Positions 17,843 to 26,228 of a stretch of 64,000 bases of DNA are shown piece by piece (within the stretch, counting starts at the first letter, position 1; every line of letters starts with the position of its first letter). The translations under genes were made by a program, and so were the position numbers. The DNA lies in contig VISH01000002.1 of NCBI GenBank assembly GCA_007827375.1, forward strand, positions 3,311,001 through 3,375,000, read 5' to 3'. The DNA is from Alteromonadaceae bacterium 2753L.S.0a.02 (lineage in GTDB: Bacteria; Pseudomonadota; Gammaproteobacteria; Pseudomonadales; Cellvibrionaceae). Under the pieces are notes generated by a model that was not told the DNA's origin, did no database searches, and was given only the letters and a program-made list of their open reading frames with translations.

Positions 17843-18224
17843 GGGACTAGTTACACATAATACATTAATAAGAAAAAGCTAATTAGCGAATAACAACACA
17901 ACCGCTAATAAAAACACCACACAAAACAACAACTAAGCACATGCAATGCGGGTAAAACCTCGTACACCAAGCAACAATATCGCGTTACTAAGTTAAATAT
18001 AGCACATACGTATTAGTTTGCAAAATAAATGCGATTAATAATTAGAAATAAATCTAGAAATATCTAATACTTTAGAATCGCTTTTAAAGCGAATTGGCGT
18101 AATCTAAGCGAATTTGGGACGATTATCAACTATTATCCCTTTGTATTGTGTGGATATGGCCGCCAAAGCCTCTCAGCAATACGTACTAGCATACAAGCAA
18201 TGAGGTATGGATTATATATTGCGG
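17843..18224. other. AT-rich intergenic region without a gene
   Basis: About 380 bp between the hairpin cluster and the 3' end of dgkA. It is strongly AT-rich with several short A/T runs. I find no open frame with codon bias, no tRNA and no obvious promoter. It may be the trailer of dgkA mRNA leading to the terminator on the left. Confidence 0.5.
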
Positions 18225-18587
18225 CTAATCGAAGAAAAGTATGCCCACCCACACGAATAACCACAGCAAAAGACTCAGAGACACTGCTGCAGAGCCCATA
18301 TCCTTTGCTCGACCAGCTAATTCGTGGTGTTCATAGCCAACGCGATCAACCACCGATTCAATGCCACTGTTAAGAAGCTCTATGATCAACACAATCAACA
18401 CAGTTGCCACCATGACTATGCGCTCGAGCTTAGAGACGTTCAACCAGAAGGCTAAGGGCACCAACACAACAGCTGCAATGAGCTCTTGCCGAAATGCGGC
18501 TTCGTATCGTATCGCTGCGAGTATACCTTTGTACGAATAGCGTGATGCTTTAATCAACCGAGTAAATCCGCGGTTTTTTTGGATCAT
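18225..18587 (-). CDS. dgkA: Diacylglycerol kinase (DgkA type)
   Basis: 120-aa integral inner-membrane kinase that phosphorylates diacylglycerol to phosphatidate, recycling lipid from membrane-derived oligosaccharide synthesis. Family motifs: 'RYEAAFRQEL' in the N-terminal surface helix, 'IIELLNSGIESVVDRVG' (active-site Glu and Asn) and 'ELAGRAKDMGSAAV'. Three membrane helices lie at about residues 35-50, 55-75 and 97-118. Full length. It stands upstream of nothing on its own strand except the terminator at 17.8 kb. Confidence 0.95.
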   Translation of the reverse strand: MIQKNRGFTRLIKASRYSYKGILAAIRYEAAFRQELIAAVVLVPLAFWLNVSKLERIVMVATVLIVLIIELLNSGIESVVDRVGYEHHELAGRAKDMGSAAVSLSLLLWLFVWVGILFFD

Positions 18588-18672
18588 ACGGTTCTTCCTA
18601 TTGGGCCGTTGGATTTGCGGGCAAGCCTATTGCAAATATATGACGAAAACGTGACTCCTTTATGTCATACCT

Positions 18673-19308
18673 CTATGGGGCCAGGCGCGATATCTGCCAG
18701 TGAGCTCCCTCTTTTATATACTGGAAGCGATCATGCAACCGGCTCCCTCCACCCTGCCAGAATTCAAATAGGTGGGGACGCACTAAAAACCCGCCCCAAA
18801 AATCGGGTATCGGCACTTCGCCATTAGCAAATTTCGCCTTCATAGATTCGTATTGCATTAATAAAAATTTTCGAGAGCTTATCTTATGGCTCTGCTGCGA
18901 TGCCCATGCCGCAAGCTGACTGTCTCTCGGTCGAGACAGGAAATACTTGAGCGAATCCGCTTTGGTGATTTTTTCTGCCACACCTTCAACTTTCACCTGA
19001 CGCTCCATGCCATGCCACGGAAAATGCAAACATACTTTGGGGTTGTTAGCGATTTGCAGGGCTTTATTACTCTTATAATTGGTGTAGAAAATAAAACCCG
19101 AGCTGTCGAGATGTTTCAGCAACACGATACGCTGGCTGGGTTGCCCTTGATCATCGACGGTCGCCAAAGTCATTGCCGTGGGGTCGGGAATTTCGGTGGT
19201 GATGGCTTGTTTAAGCCACAAGCTGAACTGTTCGTAAGGGTTATCTTGCAGATTTTCCCGTCGCAAGCCTCCCATGAGGTATTCACGACGAATGTCTTCG
19301 AGTTTCAT
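18673..19308 (-). CDS. pdxH: Pyridoxamine 5'-phosphate oxidase
   Basis: 211 aa, FMN-dependent PNPOx that oxidises pyridoxine/pyridoxamine phosphate to PLP. It has the N-terminal 'MKLEDIRREYLMGGL', FMN-binding 'SQRIVLLKHLDSSGFIFYTN' and 'KSNKALQIANNPKVCLHFPW', substrate-region 'SRPRDSQLAAWASQQS', and the C-terminal 'FWQGGGSRLHDRF' and 'RLAP' end typical of full-length enzymes. Cytoplasmic. It is divergent from mobA with a 77-bp gap. Confidence 0.97.
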   Translation of the reverse strand: MKLEDIRREYLMGGLRRENLQDNPYEQFSLWLKQAITTEIPDPTAMTLATVDDQGQPSQRIVLLKHLDSSGFIFYTNYKSNKALQIANNPKVCLHFPWHGMERQVKVEGVAEKITKADSLKYFLSRPRDSQLAAWASQQSHKISSRKFLLMQYESMKAKFANGEVPIPDFWGGFLVRPHLFEFWQGGGSRLHDRFQYIKEGAHWQISRLAP

Positions 19309-19385
19309 AGGCAGAAAGGCTACTATTAGTTTTCAAAAGCGGCAAATGCTAATGCCATCAACATACATAAGCAATCGTTACTTCT

Positions 19386-20012
19386 ATGACAACATCTGTT
19401 TCAGTGGTTGCCGCACTCATCGCCGGAGGCGAGGCACGCCGTTTTCAAGGAACCTTTAAGCCCCTGCTCGAGATCAACAATAAAACCCTGCTCGCTCGCT
19501 TGATCGACGCACTTCAAACACAGGTTAATGAAATTGTGGTTAATGTTAACGAGCGCTTGACCCTTATTAACAAGCTCGGAATCACCTGCATTAACGATAG
19601 TGAAGCCGGGTTGGAGTTGCAATATGCAGGTCCCTTATTGGGGGTCGCCAGTTGTCTGAGCTGGTTAAAATCCACACGTCCACAATCACCTTGGTTAATC
19701 ACCGTGCCGGGAGATACACTGCAGCTTCCTGAGAATTTTGTGGAGAAATTATTTTTAGAGCGCAGCACACAACAGCTAAGTTACGCTACCTGTAACGGCC
19801 AGCACCACTATCTTGCGGCGCTTTGGCACACGGATGTTTTAGATGACCTGCTAAACTTCATTACATCGGGTAATCGTGCGGTCAAACAATTCCAACAACA
19901 ACTGGGCGCTAGGCCTGTGGCTTTTGACAACGAAGGAATTTCCACAAAACCCTATTTTTTTAATATCAATACCCCCAAAGACTATGAGTTCGCCAAAGAG
20001 CACTATACGTAA
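19386..20012 (+). CDS. mobA: MobA-like molybdenum cofactor guanylyltransferase
   Basis: 208-aa nucleotidyltransferase fold protein. The N-terminal 'ALIAGGEARRFQGTFKPLLE' matches the MobA glycine-rich signature with the conserved Lys, though 'GTFKP' departs from the usual 'GxDK' spacing. 'VPGDTLQLPE' stands where the metal-binding CD(T/M)P motif would be. 'ALWHTDVL' and 'INTPKDYEFAKE' match the family C-terminus. It would transfer GMP to molybdopterin for enzymes such as nitrate reductase. No other cofactor genes are nearby. MobA is more likely than a related NTP transferase, but the deviations lower certainty. Confidence 0.75.
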   Translation: MTTSVSVVAALIAGGEARRFQGTFKPLLEINNKTLLARLIDALQTQVNEIVVNVNERLTLINKLGITCINDSEAGLELQYAGPLLGVASCLSWLKSTRPQSPWLITVPGDTLQLPENFVEKLFLERSTQQLSYATCNGQHHYLAALWHTDVLDDLLNFITSGNRAVKQFQQQLGARPVAFDNEGISTKPYFFNINTPKDYEFAKEHYT

Positions 20013-20868
20013 CCATATTTCAATTCAGAGTATTTACCCGCTTGCCCTTAACACTGTTCGTAGAGGTTTTTTGCTTCTAATGCTACAAGCTTCAACAGCG
20101 TATAGCGCAACGAACTGCCTCGAGCTGGCGCGAACGAAAATGGAAGAGGCCTACTGTAAGGTTAAGGCCAGCGGGCACGGTAAAACCCTACCCAGCCTGC
20201 AGGACTTTCGCAATAATCCCGAGCAAATGCAGCGCTTACTGCTGAAAAACCCGGCAAAGAAAGCGAAAATAACACTGCCCGAAATAAGCCACCCATCAAA
20301 AAAAACCACGCGTGATGTCCAGCACCAGCAACCAACCAAAGACAGCATTCCCATGCCTAAAACTCGACAAAATACCGTTATCGTCGATGGCACCCAAGGA
20401 ATTTCTCGGTGTATTTTGCAAAAAAACCAGATTCAGTGTGGGCCAGATTATTATTTATTAAGAACCAACCTACCCAATCACGAACTGGAGCCCGGTGTAC
20501 TCGAACGCGGTAATCAGTTGCACTTTCCAGATTCGCTTTCGCCGCCTTACAGCGAGGAAAGCAGCATGCAATATCTGAGTGATTGCTACCCGCTTTACAT
20601 TAAGAAAATGCTTTCCATCGGGCTGGGTGACTCAACAATGTCATTTACGCAGTTTGTAACTATGCACGAAGAGATACAGAAAACCGATGCAGATTTTGCA
20701 AAACGATTTTCTGAAATGTTTGAATTACTAAAAATGGAAAAATCCAACAACGCAGTGCGCAGACGATACAACGACACTTACCCAGCCAATATCGAGCAAT
20801 GCATGTTTTTATCGGGAGACATTATCGCTTGCGACAATGTGAAGAAAAATTGGGTTTATCAAAGGTAA
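19984..20868 (+). CDS. Hypothetical secreted protein downstream of mobA
   Basis: 294 aa from ATG 19984, which overlaps the mobA end by 29 nt; a longer frame from 19876 lies deep inside mobA and is rejected. The start region carries a hydrophobic stretch ('RRGFLLLMLQASTAYSA') that could act as a signal peptide after an unusually long polar leader, so a later start is possible. The mature part has paired Cys residues ('CRILQKNQIQCGPDYYLL'-like region, 'CMFLSGDIIACDNVKKNW' near the end) and a Lys/Thr/Pro-rich linker at about residues 95-140. The two Cys-containing segments look alike ('GISRCILQKNQIQCG' and 'IEQCMFLSGDIIACD'). No function recognised. Confidence 0.6.
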   Translation: MSSPKSTIRNHISIQSIYPLALNTVRRGFLLLMLQASTAYSATNCLELARTKMEEAYCKVKASGHGKTLPSLQDFRNNPEQMQRLLLKNPAKKAKITLPEISHPSKKTTRDVQHQQPTKDSIPMPKTRQNTVIVDGTQGISRCILQKNQIQCGPDYYLLRTNLPNHELEPGVLERGNQLHFPDSLSPPYSEESSMQYLSDCYPLYIKKMLSIGLGDSTMSFTQFVTMHEEIQKTDADFAKRFSEMFELLKMEKSNNAVRRRYNDTYPANIEQCMFLSGDIIACDNVKKNWVYQR

Positions 20869-20896
20869 AAATGCGCTCTAAAAGCGCATTTTTACC
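20864..20896. terminator. Bidirectional terminator between convergent genes
   Basis: A long stem GGTAAAAATGCGCT / AGCGCATTTTTACC with a short loop covers the stop codon of the plus-strand gene and ends 9 nt before the stop of the minus-strand lipoprotein gene. T-runs lie on both sides, so it can serve both transcripts. Confidence 0.9.
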
Positions 20897-20904
20897 AGCT
20901 CGTT

Positions 20905-23517
20905 TTAAATTTCTTCAACAACAAAGTATTGTGTATCTGCCCCAGACGCCGCTTTTATCACAACGAGGTTTTCATTAGAGGAGACGCCCTCGCTGTCTAA
21001 TACACTCCTGACATTGTACCCCTTGTTGGCAAAACTGACCCCTTTTTGAGAATAGAGCACCTGCCAACGGAACACGAAGCCATTAGCGTTATCACCTTCT
21101 GGAATCAGATCAATCTCGACAGCCGTGTTCGAATTACCTGAATAGTAACCACTACCATCCGGCCGCATTACACGTCCATCCAGGCCGTCTTTAGTAATGT
21201 AGACATAGCCGTTCTCTTCGTTTAACACCAACCACTGCTGATCATTCGAATTACTACAGGCGGCCACTTCAAGCAGACCAAATGTCGCGTTTTCCAGGTC
21301 AGTATCTGTTAGACAGGTGTCTGACAGTGTTTTTATCACTATTTTTGGCGTGCTGAACGATTCATCAATACCCATTCCCACATAGCTAACCTCAACACCA
21401 TCCAGCCGCGTGTTATCCGTAACTGACGCATTGATGACATCGGTGCTGTTTAGCATCGGAATTTGTGCAGCACCGAGGCTTGCGGAGTTTTGGAACATGC
21501 GAGCGTCTTCGCCCCAGGGAATTGAAAGCCAATCCCGCTGCACGTTTTTAAGGGTAATCAGCTGCGTCAACCCAGTACCAGGGTCGTTGAAAAAGCTGTT
21601 GTAGGCAATATCGACATTATTACCTTTAACAACGATGGCACTGCCATCTTCTGCAATCGAAGTAATGCCCTTGAGATCAATAATGTTGTGTCGAATTTGC
21701 GTGCGTAAGGTGCCCTCTTTAACGTCAATCGCTTCTGCTCGAACATCGGTTCCTATCAGATTATTCGCAATAATATTGTCGTAATCTTTTTCATCTAGAG
21801 AGCCTTCAGGTGCGCTACTCCAATCTTCTGCGTCTGAACCTACAACAATTGCTTCGGCGAAATCATCATGCCCTTCAGCAGGATTGAGACCAGTGTTTAC
21901 AATAACAGAGCGTTGCACAATATTGTTGGAGCTGCCATTACGGATGTGAATACCTCGTTCATTCACATCATCAACAACAACTCCATTGATGGTATTGTGG
22001 TTTCCGCCATCAATCACCACACCAGTTTGGCTACCTGTGAGCTCCAGGTTTTGTACAACCCAATAATCGCCTTCAATTCTCAGTACAGCGTTGGACGCGG
22101 TCGCATCACCAATCAGCTGCGGTTTAAAACCGGAAATTCCGCTGCGTAAAATAATGGGTTGCTCGAGAGTACCACTTGCCGCCGCGTAGAAGTGCGCCTT
22201 TGGATGACCACTGGTTTCTTCTGAAGCAACGCCATTGTAACTCGCTGCAGTCAGAAAAATTTCATCGTTAGGTTGTGCATTGCGCATCGCTTCCTGTAAT
22301 TCTTCTGCCGTTTCCACAGTGATGCGATTCGTGCTTAATCGCAAGAAGCTTAGAAGATAATATTTTACAACGTCACCGCTGGTGCTGGTCACTTCAATGG
22401 CTTTTTGAGTGGTGTTACCGACTTCCAAATCGAGATTAAATGCTTCACCAGGAGTGTATTCAACCGGGAAAGTAATACCAACAACCTCACCATTCAAATT
22501 GAATAAGGGGTTACCGATTCTTAAAACGGCCCCATCAACAATCGGCGTGGCAGCAAACTGCACTGATTCTGTTACATTGTTTATTGCGGCGCTGTACGAG
22601 TTGACCAGACAACGGAACTCCCTGGAAAACTCTCCGCCGGTAAGTTCGAGGCTGGCCAGGGTTGCGTCAGCGGCCAAGTCCTCTTCAGTTGCAGCAGCAC
22701 GGGTTACGGTAATGGTATAGCTTTGTTCGCCATCCCCCAACTCTGGTGTGGAGACATAATTAAACGTGGTCTCACCGATATCAATATCAAACGCTTTTGT
22801 TGTGAGGTTTTCAAGCGTGACACCGTTTACCGTCACTGAAGTATGACGCTCAGGCGTGCGAACATATGTATCTACAGTGCAGGCATGATAGGGTGCGCTT
22901 GCGGTATAACTTGAAACCGTAGGGTCGAATTCTGGAGTGAGAGCTAATATAGGGCTGCCATCGCCTTCATAGCCCCGATCCAACACTCTCACATCCAGTA
23001 ATTGCGCCGCTGTACTGGGACGATGCACAAAAATTTTGTACACCAAATAAACGTTGCTATCAGGAGGTGATATGCGAATTTCTAAGTAGTTGTCACCCTC
23101 GCGTATGGTTTTGGTATCCACAGCTCCGGAGGCGACAATTGCCTTCTCTCCAAAACTGGTAATTATAAAATTGCCGTATTCGTCTGTCTTGGGTTCGCCA
23201 TCTTCGTAAACAATTTCGTTTTTCGCGATTTCGATAAGATTAAAATCATCAAACAAGGTCGGCTTTAAAGTGATGGATTCAATATCCGCCGCGACCTCAA
23301 TACTGTAAGGCCCGATGAAATCTTTTGAAAAGCTGGGAACCAACTCTACCACCTCGCCTCCCACGGTGACCTCTAGGCTACTGAGGTGCAATTCCCGGTA
23401 GTTCTCAAAATCGGTAACCGGTTTCTTGGAGCGATCACTATCGTCTCCACAGGCTTGAAGTATGAGCGTTATAAAAGAAAGGATGAGAAATTGCGAAAAG
23501 GACCTACTGCGAAGCAT
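20905..23517 (-). CDS. Large lipoprotein with cadherin-like domains, PL6-like beta-helix and ricin-type C-terminus
   Basis: 870 aa. A lipoprotein signal peptide ends 'LILQAC' (Cys about residue 22). Residues about 40-375 hold three cadherin-like beta-sandwich repeats of the kind that follow 'LSSLEV'/'ASLELT' motifs. Residues about 395-690 form a right-handed beta-helix whose entry ('VETAEELQEAMRNAQPNDEI', 'AASGTLEQPIILRS') resembles PL6 alginate lyases/chondroitinase B. In the helix 'AEAIDVKEG' stands where PL6 enzymes have EIISVKS, so a Lys is kept but the motif is altered. Residues about 720-870 look like a ricin-type lectin ('SNDQQWLVL'). Probably a surface polysaccharide lyase or binding protein; enzymatic activity is uncertain. 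Confidence 0.75.
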   Translation of the reverse strand: MLRSRSFSQFLILSFITLILQACGDDSDRSKKPVTDFENYRELHLSSLEVTVGGEVVELVPSFSKDFIGPYSIEVAADIESITLKPTLFDDFNLIEIAKNEIVYEDGEPKTDEYGNFIITSFGEKAIVASGAVDTKTIREGDNYLEIRISPPDSNVYLVYKIFVHRPSTAAQLLDVRVLDRGYEGDGSPILALTPEFDPTVSSYTASAPYHACTVDTYVRTPERHTSVTVNGVTLENLTTKAFDIDIGETTFNYVSTPELGDGEQSYTITVTRAAATEEDLAADATLASLELTGGEFSREFRCLVNSYSAAINNVTESVQFAATPIVDGAVLRIGNPLFNLNGEVVGITFPVEYTPGEAFNLDLEVGNTTQKAIEVTSTSGDVVKYYLLSFLRLSTNRITVETAEELQEAMRNAQPNDEIFLTAASYNGVASEETSGHPKAHFYAAASGTLEQPIILRSGISGFKPQLIGDATASNAVLRIEGDYWVVQNLELTGSQTGVVIDGGNHNTINGVVVDDVNERGIHIRNGSSNNIVQRSVIVNTGLNPAEGHDDFAEAIVVGSDAEDWSSAPEGSLDEKDYDNIIANNLIGTDVRAEAIDVKEGTLRTQIRHNIIDLKGITSIAEDGSAIVVKGNNVDIAYNSFFNDPGTGLTQLITLKNVQRDWLSIPWGEDARMFQNSASLGAAQIPMLNSTDVINASVTDNTRLDGVEVSYVGMGIDESFSTPKIVIKTLSDTCLTDTDLENATFGLLEVAACSNSNDQQWLVLNEENGYVYITKDGLDGRVMRPDGSGYYSGNSNTAVEIDLIPEGDNANGFVFRWQVLYSQKGVSFANKGYNVRSVLDSEGVSSNENLVVIKAASGADTQYFVVEEI

Positions 23518-23902
23518 TCTGAGATTTATCCACTATCTATTATTAAGTCTTGCGACAAATTGCACGGTGTTGGCAACTTATTATCCGAGCCTGAGAGGCC
23601 CAAAATCAGGGCGACCAAGGTACTAGCATTCGAGGGCCGAGTAAAGTAGCGCTTTGTAATCGTTATGCAGGCTCTTTGAACCCCAATAAATCAAATAGTT
23701 CAGTGTCGAGCCCCCACAACAAGCTGTTTAAAAACAACAACTTATGGACTGCCATAATTCGCCACAATTGGCCCCTTTTGATCACACGAATACCCCTTGC
23801 CGGGCACTTTTGCCCCTTAATCTATTGATCAGAGGCTTCTACAGGCATTAACGCCTGAGGAGGCTGACTATAAATCAATCAATTAAACGCAGAGGTGCAA
23901 CA
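23518..23902. other. Divergent promoter region
   Basis: 385 bp between the beta-helix lipoprotein (minus) and the membrane-protein operon (plus), so it should hold promoters for both. Near its right end is a small hairpin CAGGC-ATTAAC-GCCTG (about 23,842-23,857) followed by GAGGAGG, about 50 nt before the start codon. No clear sigma-70 pair or known operator was identified. Confidence 0.45.
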
Positions 23903-25360
23903 ATGTTTTCTCTAGACCCACAAACACTGTTGGGCAACTGGGCCAGTTTTCTGGTGCTGTTAATTGGCGGCACCCTCATTTTATATCTGGCCCGGCAACC
24001 CGCTCACAAAGCCCTAAAAGGTTTATTCGATGGCTTGCAAGGGGCATTGCGCCTTGCAGCACGCGCACTGCAACGCAGTCGTGTTCTGCTGGCAGCCCGC
24101 AACCGCGATGTGTTACTCGCTCAAGGGCGCGAACAAGCCGAACGCGATCTTGAAAAAGAGTTTTTTGAAATCAACAAATTCGTGCAAAGGGATTTGGGTG
24201 GTTACCCCCAACTTCAACGCCAGATTCAGGAGCAGGTAACCCGTATACAGGATGACTACGAAAACAGTCGCGACGTACCACTAGCCTCCCCTGAATGGGT
24301 GGATGCCGTGGATTCCATTGCGAAGATAAAAAACAGTGATGCTGCCGCTTCTGTAAACGGCAAGATTCTCGAGCAGATTCACCGCTCTGCTGAAGCGCAG
24401 CATAAAGAGAACCTTACGGCGTACCGTAAAAACACCTCAGTTCGCCATGGGATTCTCAAAACGATGACACCCTACTGGCGCAAACTGGCTTACAGCGTTG
24501 ATGAAGTTGGTGAACGCCTCAAGGAGATCATCACGCGCAGTCAAAATATCGATACTCACATGAATCGATTTAACGAGATTGTGGCGGGCACCGATAAAGC
24601 CGAGCGCGCCTTAAGAGCGTCATCTCTCACACAGTTTTTAATCGCCCTTTTAGTGATTGCTGTCGCGGTAGGTGGTGCCTTTTTTAACTTCCATCTTATT
24701 GCGCTTCCCATGTCGGAAATGGTGGGCTCAGTGCAACGTATCGGTGGGGTCAAAGTTGCTGATCTGGCAGCGCTGGTGATCATTTGTATGGAGGTAACAG
24801 CAGGTATCTTTTTGCTGGAAAGCTTGCGTATCACTAAGTTGTTCCCGTTGATTGGCGCAATGGATGACCGTATTCGTCGCACCATAATGATTACAGCCGG
24901 AGTTGTGCTGGTTGTTCTGGCATCCACCGAATCTGCGCTGGCATTTATGCGCGACCAGATCGCGCTGGACCTAGCAAATTTGCGGGCATCTTTATCTGGT
25001 GTGGAGAGTCAACACAAGGCTGGTGGCATCAACGAATGGATTCCATTAGCGGCGAACATGATTCTGGGTTTTATTCTGCCGCTGGCATTAACCATGGTAG
25101 CGATTCCCCTGGAATACCTGCTGCAAACCGGTCGCACTGTGTTTGGCAACGCACTGGAAATCGTACTTGGCCTACTGGCTACTGGCTTGAGGATGCTGGC
25201 AGCCGTAACACGGCAACTGGGTAAAACCTTGGTGAGTCTTTACGACCTGTTGATCGCAGCACCACTATGGATTGAAAGCGTCGTTCAGACAAACCGTGCA
25301 TCGCGCCGGGAAGAGCGGGAATTAGAACTCGACACGGTTCATCAATCACACGACATATAG
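23903..25360 (+). CDS. Polytopic inner-membrane protein with cytoplasmic coiled region, function unknown
   Basis: 485 aa, not recognised. One N-terminal membrane helix (about 14-30) is followed by a long charged, helical region (about 35-235) containing likely coiled coils ('ERDLEKEFFEINKFVQRDL', 'QRQIQEQVTRIQDDYENSRD'). Further membrane helices lie at about 240-262, 285-306, 325-345, 380-408 and 415-432, then a short Arg/Glu-rich tail. The plan suggests a scaffold or channel-like component, not an enzyme. It is followed at 10 nt by a VWA lipoprotein gene, so the two products probably work together in the envelope. Confidence 0.7.
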   Translation: MFSLDPQTLLGNWASFLVLLIGGTLILYLARQPAHKALKGLFDGLQGALRLAARALQRSRVLLAARNRDVLLAQGREQAERDLEKEFFEINKFVQRDLGGYPQLQRQIQEQVTRIQDDYENSRDVPLASPEWVDAVDSIAKIKNSDAAASVNGKILEQIHRSAEAQHKENLTAYRKNTSVRHGILKTMTPYWRKLAYSVDEVGERLKEIITRSQNIDTHMNRFNEIVAGTDKAERALRASSLTQFLIALLVIAVAVGGAFFNFHLIALPMSEMVGSVQRIGGVKVADLAALVIICMEVTAGIFLLESLRITKLFPLIGAMDDRIRRTIMITAGVVLVVLASTESALAFMRDQIALDLANLRASLSGVESQHKAGGINEWIPLAANMILGFILPLALTMVAIPLEYLLQTGRTVFGNALEIVLGLLATGLRMLAAVTRQLGKTLVSLYDLLIAAPLWIESVVQTNRASRREERELELDTVHQSHDI

Positions 25361-25370
25361 GAGGCTGAAG

Positions 25371-26039
25371 ATGAACACACCATTGAAAACACTATTGATC
25401 AGTTCATTGCTACTCCCGCTGCTGTTTGCGGCGGGGTGTGGAGAAGGTAATAGCGCAAATCCGAACGCTCGAGGCATTTATCTGCTGTTGGATACGTCGG
25501 GTACCTACACCAAGGAGCTTACCAAGGCGCAACAGCTCATTAACTACATGTTGGCGATGCTGGAACCGGGCGACACTTTTGCGGTAGCGCGTATCGACAG
25601 TGGCAGCTTCAGCGAAAAGGATATCGTTGCCAAAGTGGTACTGGATACCCGCCCCTCCATGGCGAACAAACAGAAGAGGGATTTTGCTACGTCTATCGAT
25701 AATTTCGTGCGTAGCGTTAAAAGCAGCGCCTTTACAGATATTTCGGGCGGCCTGCTGCAAGGGGTGGAGTACCTCAATGAGGCGAAAGTGGGCACCAAGA
25801 CCATCATGATCTACTCAGACCTTAAAGAAGATCTTCCCAAAGGTTTTGTACGGGAATTCGATTTGGTGCTGGATGGCTTTACTGTTAAAGCATTGAATGT
25901 TACTAAACTGCGCGCCGACAACCAGAATCCACAAGAATATCTGGACCGGCTAACCTTCTGGAGCGACAAAATCGTGGAGGGCGGTGGTAACTGGCAGGTA
26001 ATAAACGATCTGGACAAACCTGAAGCACTAACACTTTAG
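25371..26039 (+). CDS. VWA-domain lipoprotein
   Basis: 222 aa. Signal peptide with lipobox 'LLFAAGC' (Cys about residue 23). A von Willebrand factor A-like fold follows: 'IYLLLDTSGTYTKEL' provides a DxSxT MIDAS-type metal site at about residues 41-47, 'DISGGLLQGVEYL' the later Thr/Ser region, and 'IMIYSDLKEDLP' the third-loop Asp. Such domains bind protein ligands through a divalent metal. A GGAGG ribosome site precedes the ATG. Second gene of a two-gene operon closed by a terminator at 26,046; the partner is probably the upstream membrane protein. Confidence 0.75.
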   Translation: MNTPLKTLLISSLLLPLLFAAGCGEGNSANPNARGIYLLLDTSGTYTKELTKAQQLINYMLAMLEPGDTFAVARIDSGSFSEKDIVAKVVLDTRPSMANKQKRDFATSIDNFVRSVKSSAFTDISGGLLQGVEYLNEAKVGTKTIMIYSDLKEDLPKGFVREFDLVLDGFTVKALNVTKLRADNQNPQEYLDRLTFWSDKIVEGGGNWQVINDLDKPEALTL

Positions 26040-26045
26040 ATTCTG

Positions 26046-26074
26046 GAAAACACCGGCAAACGCCGGTGTTTTTG
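26046..26074 (+). terminator. Intrinsic terminator after the VWA lipoprotein gene
   Basis: Stem ACACCGGC / GCCGGTGT with a short AAAC loop, preceded by an A-run and followed by TTTTTGT, starting 7 nt after the stop codon. Confidence 0.92.
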
Positions 26075-26124
26075 TATACATGTACACTTCTAGTTCACAC
26101 TTTGTGCATATTGTTTTGTTAGAC

Positions 26125-26138
26125 TCCCAACGCTTACA
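26125..26138. promoter_or_regulatory. Partial LacI-family-like operator (weak)
   Basis: TCCCAACGCTTACA, 90 bp upstream of the CBM10 beta-helix gene. The right half (CGNTNNCA) fits the LacI/GalR consensus TGNAANCGNTNNCA and the left half does not. It is listed because similar sites occur before other genes of this cluster. Confidence 0.25.
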
Positions 26139-26228
26139 ACCAAAACACAACTCTTAAAAAAGCACACCATTTCTACCTACTAACAAACCATAACGATTTA
26201 CCACACCATAACTATAAAGAGGTGAATT

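Noticed and set aside
17623..17850. 75-codon plus-strand frame over the hairpin cluster
   Set aside because: The product has no family resemblance, and the sequence is explained by consecutive palindromes.
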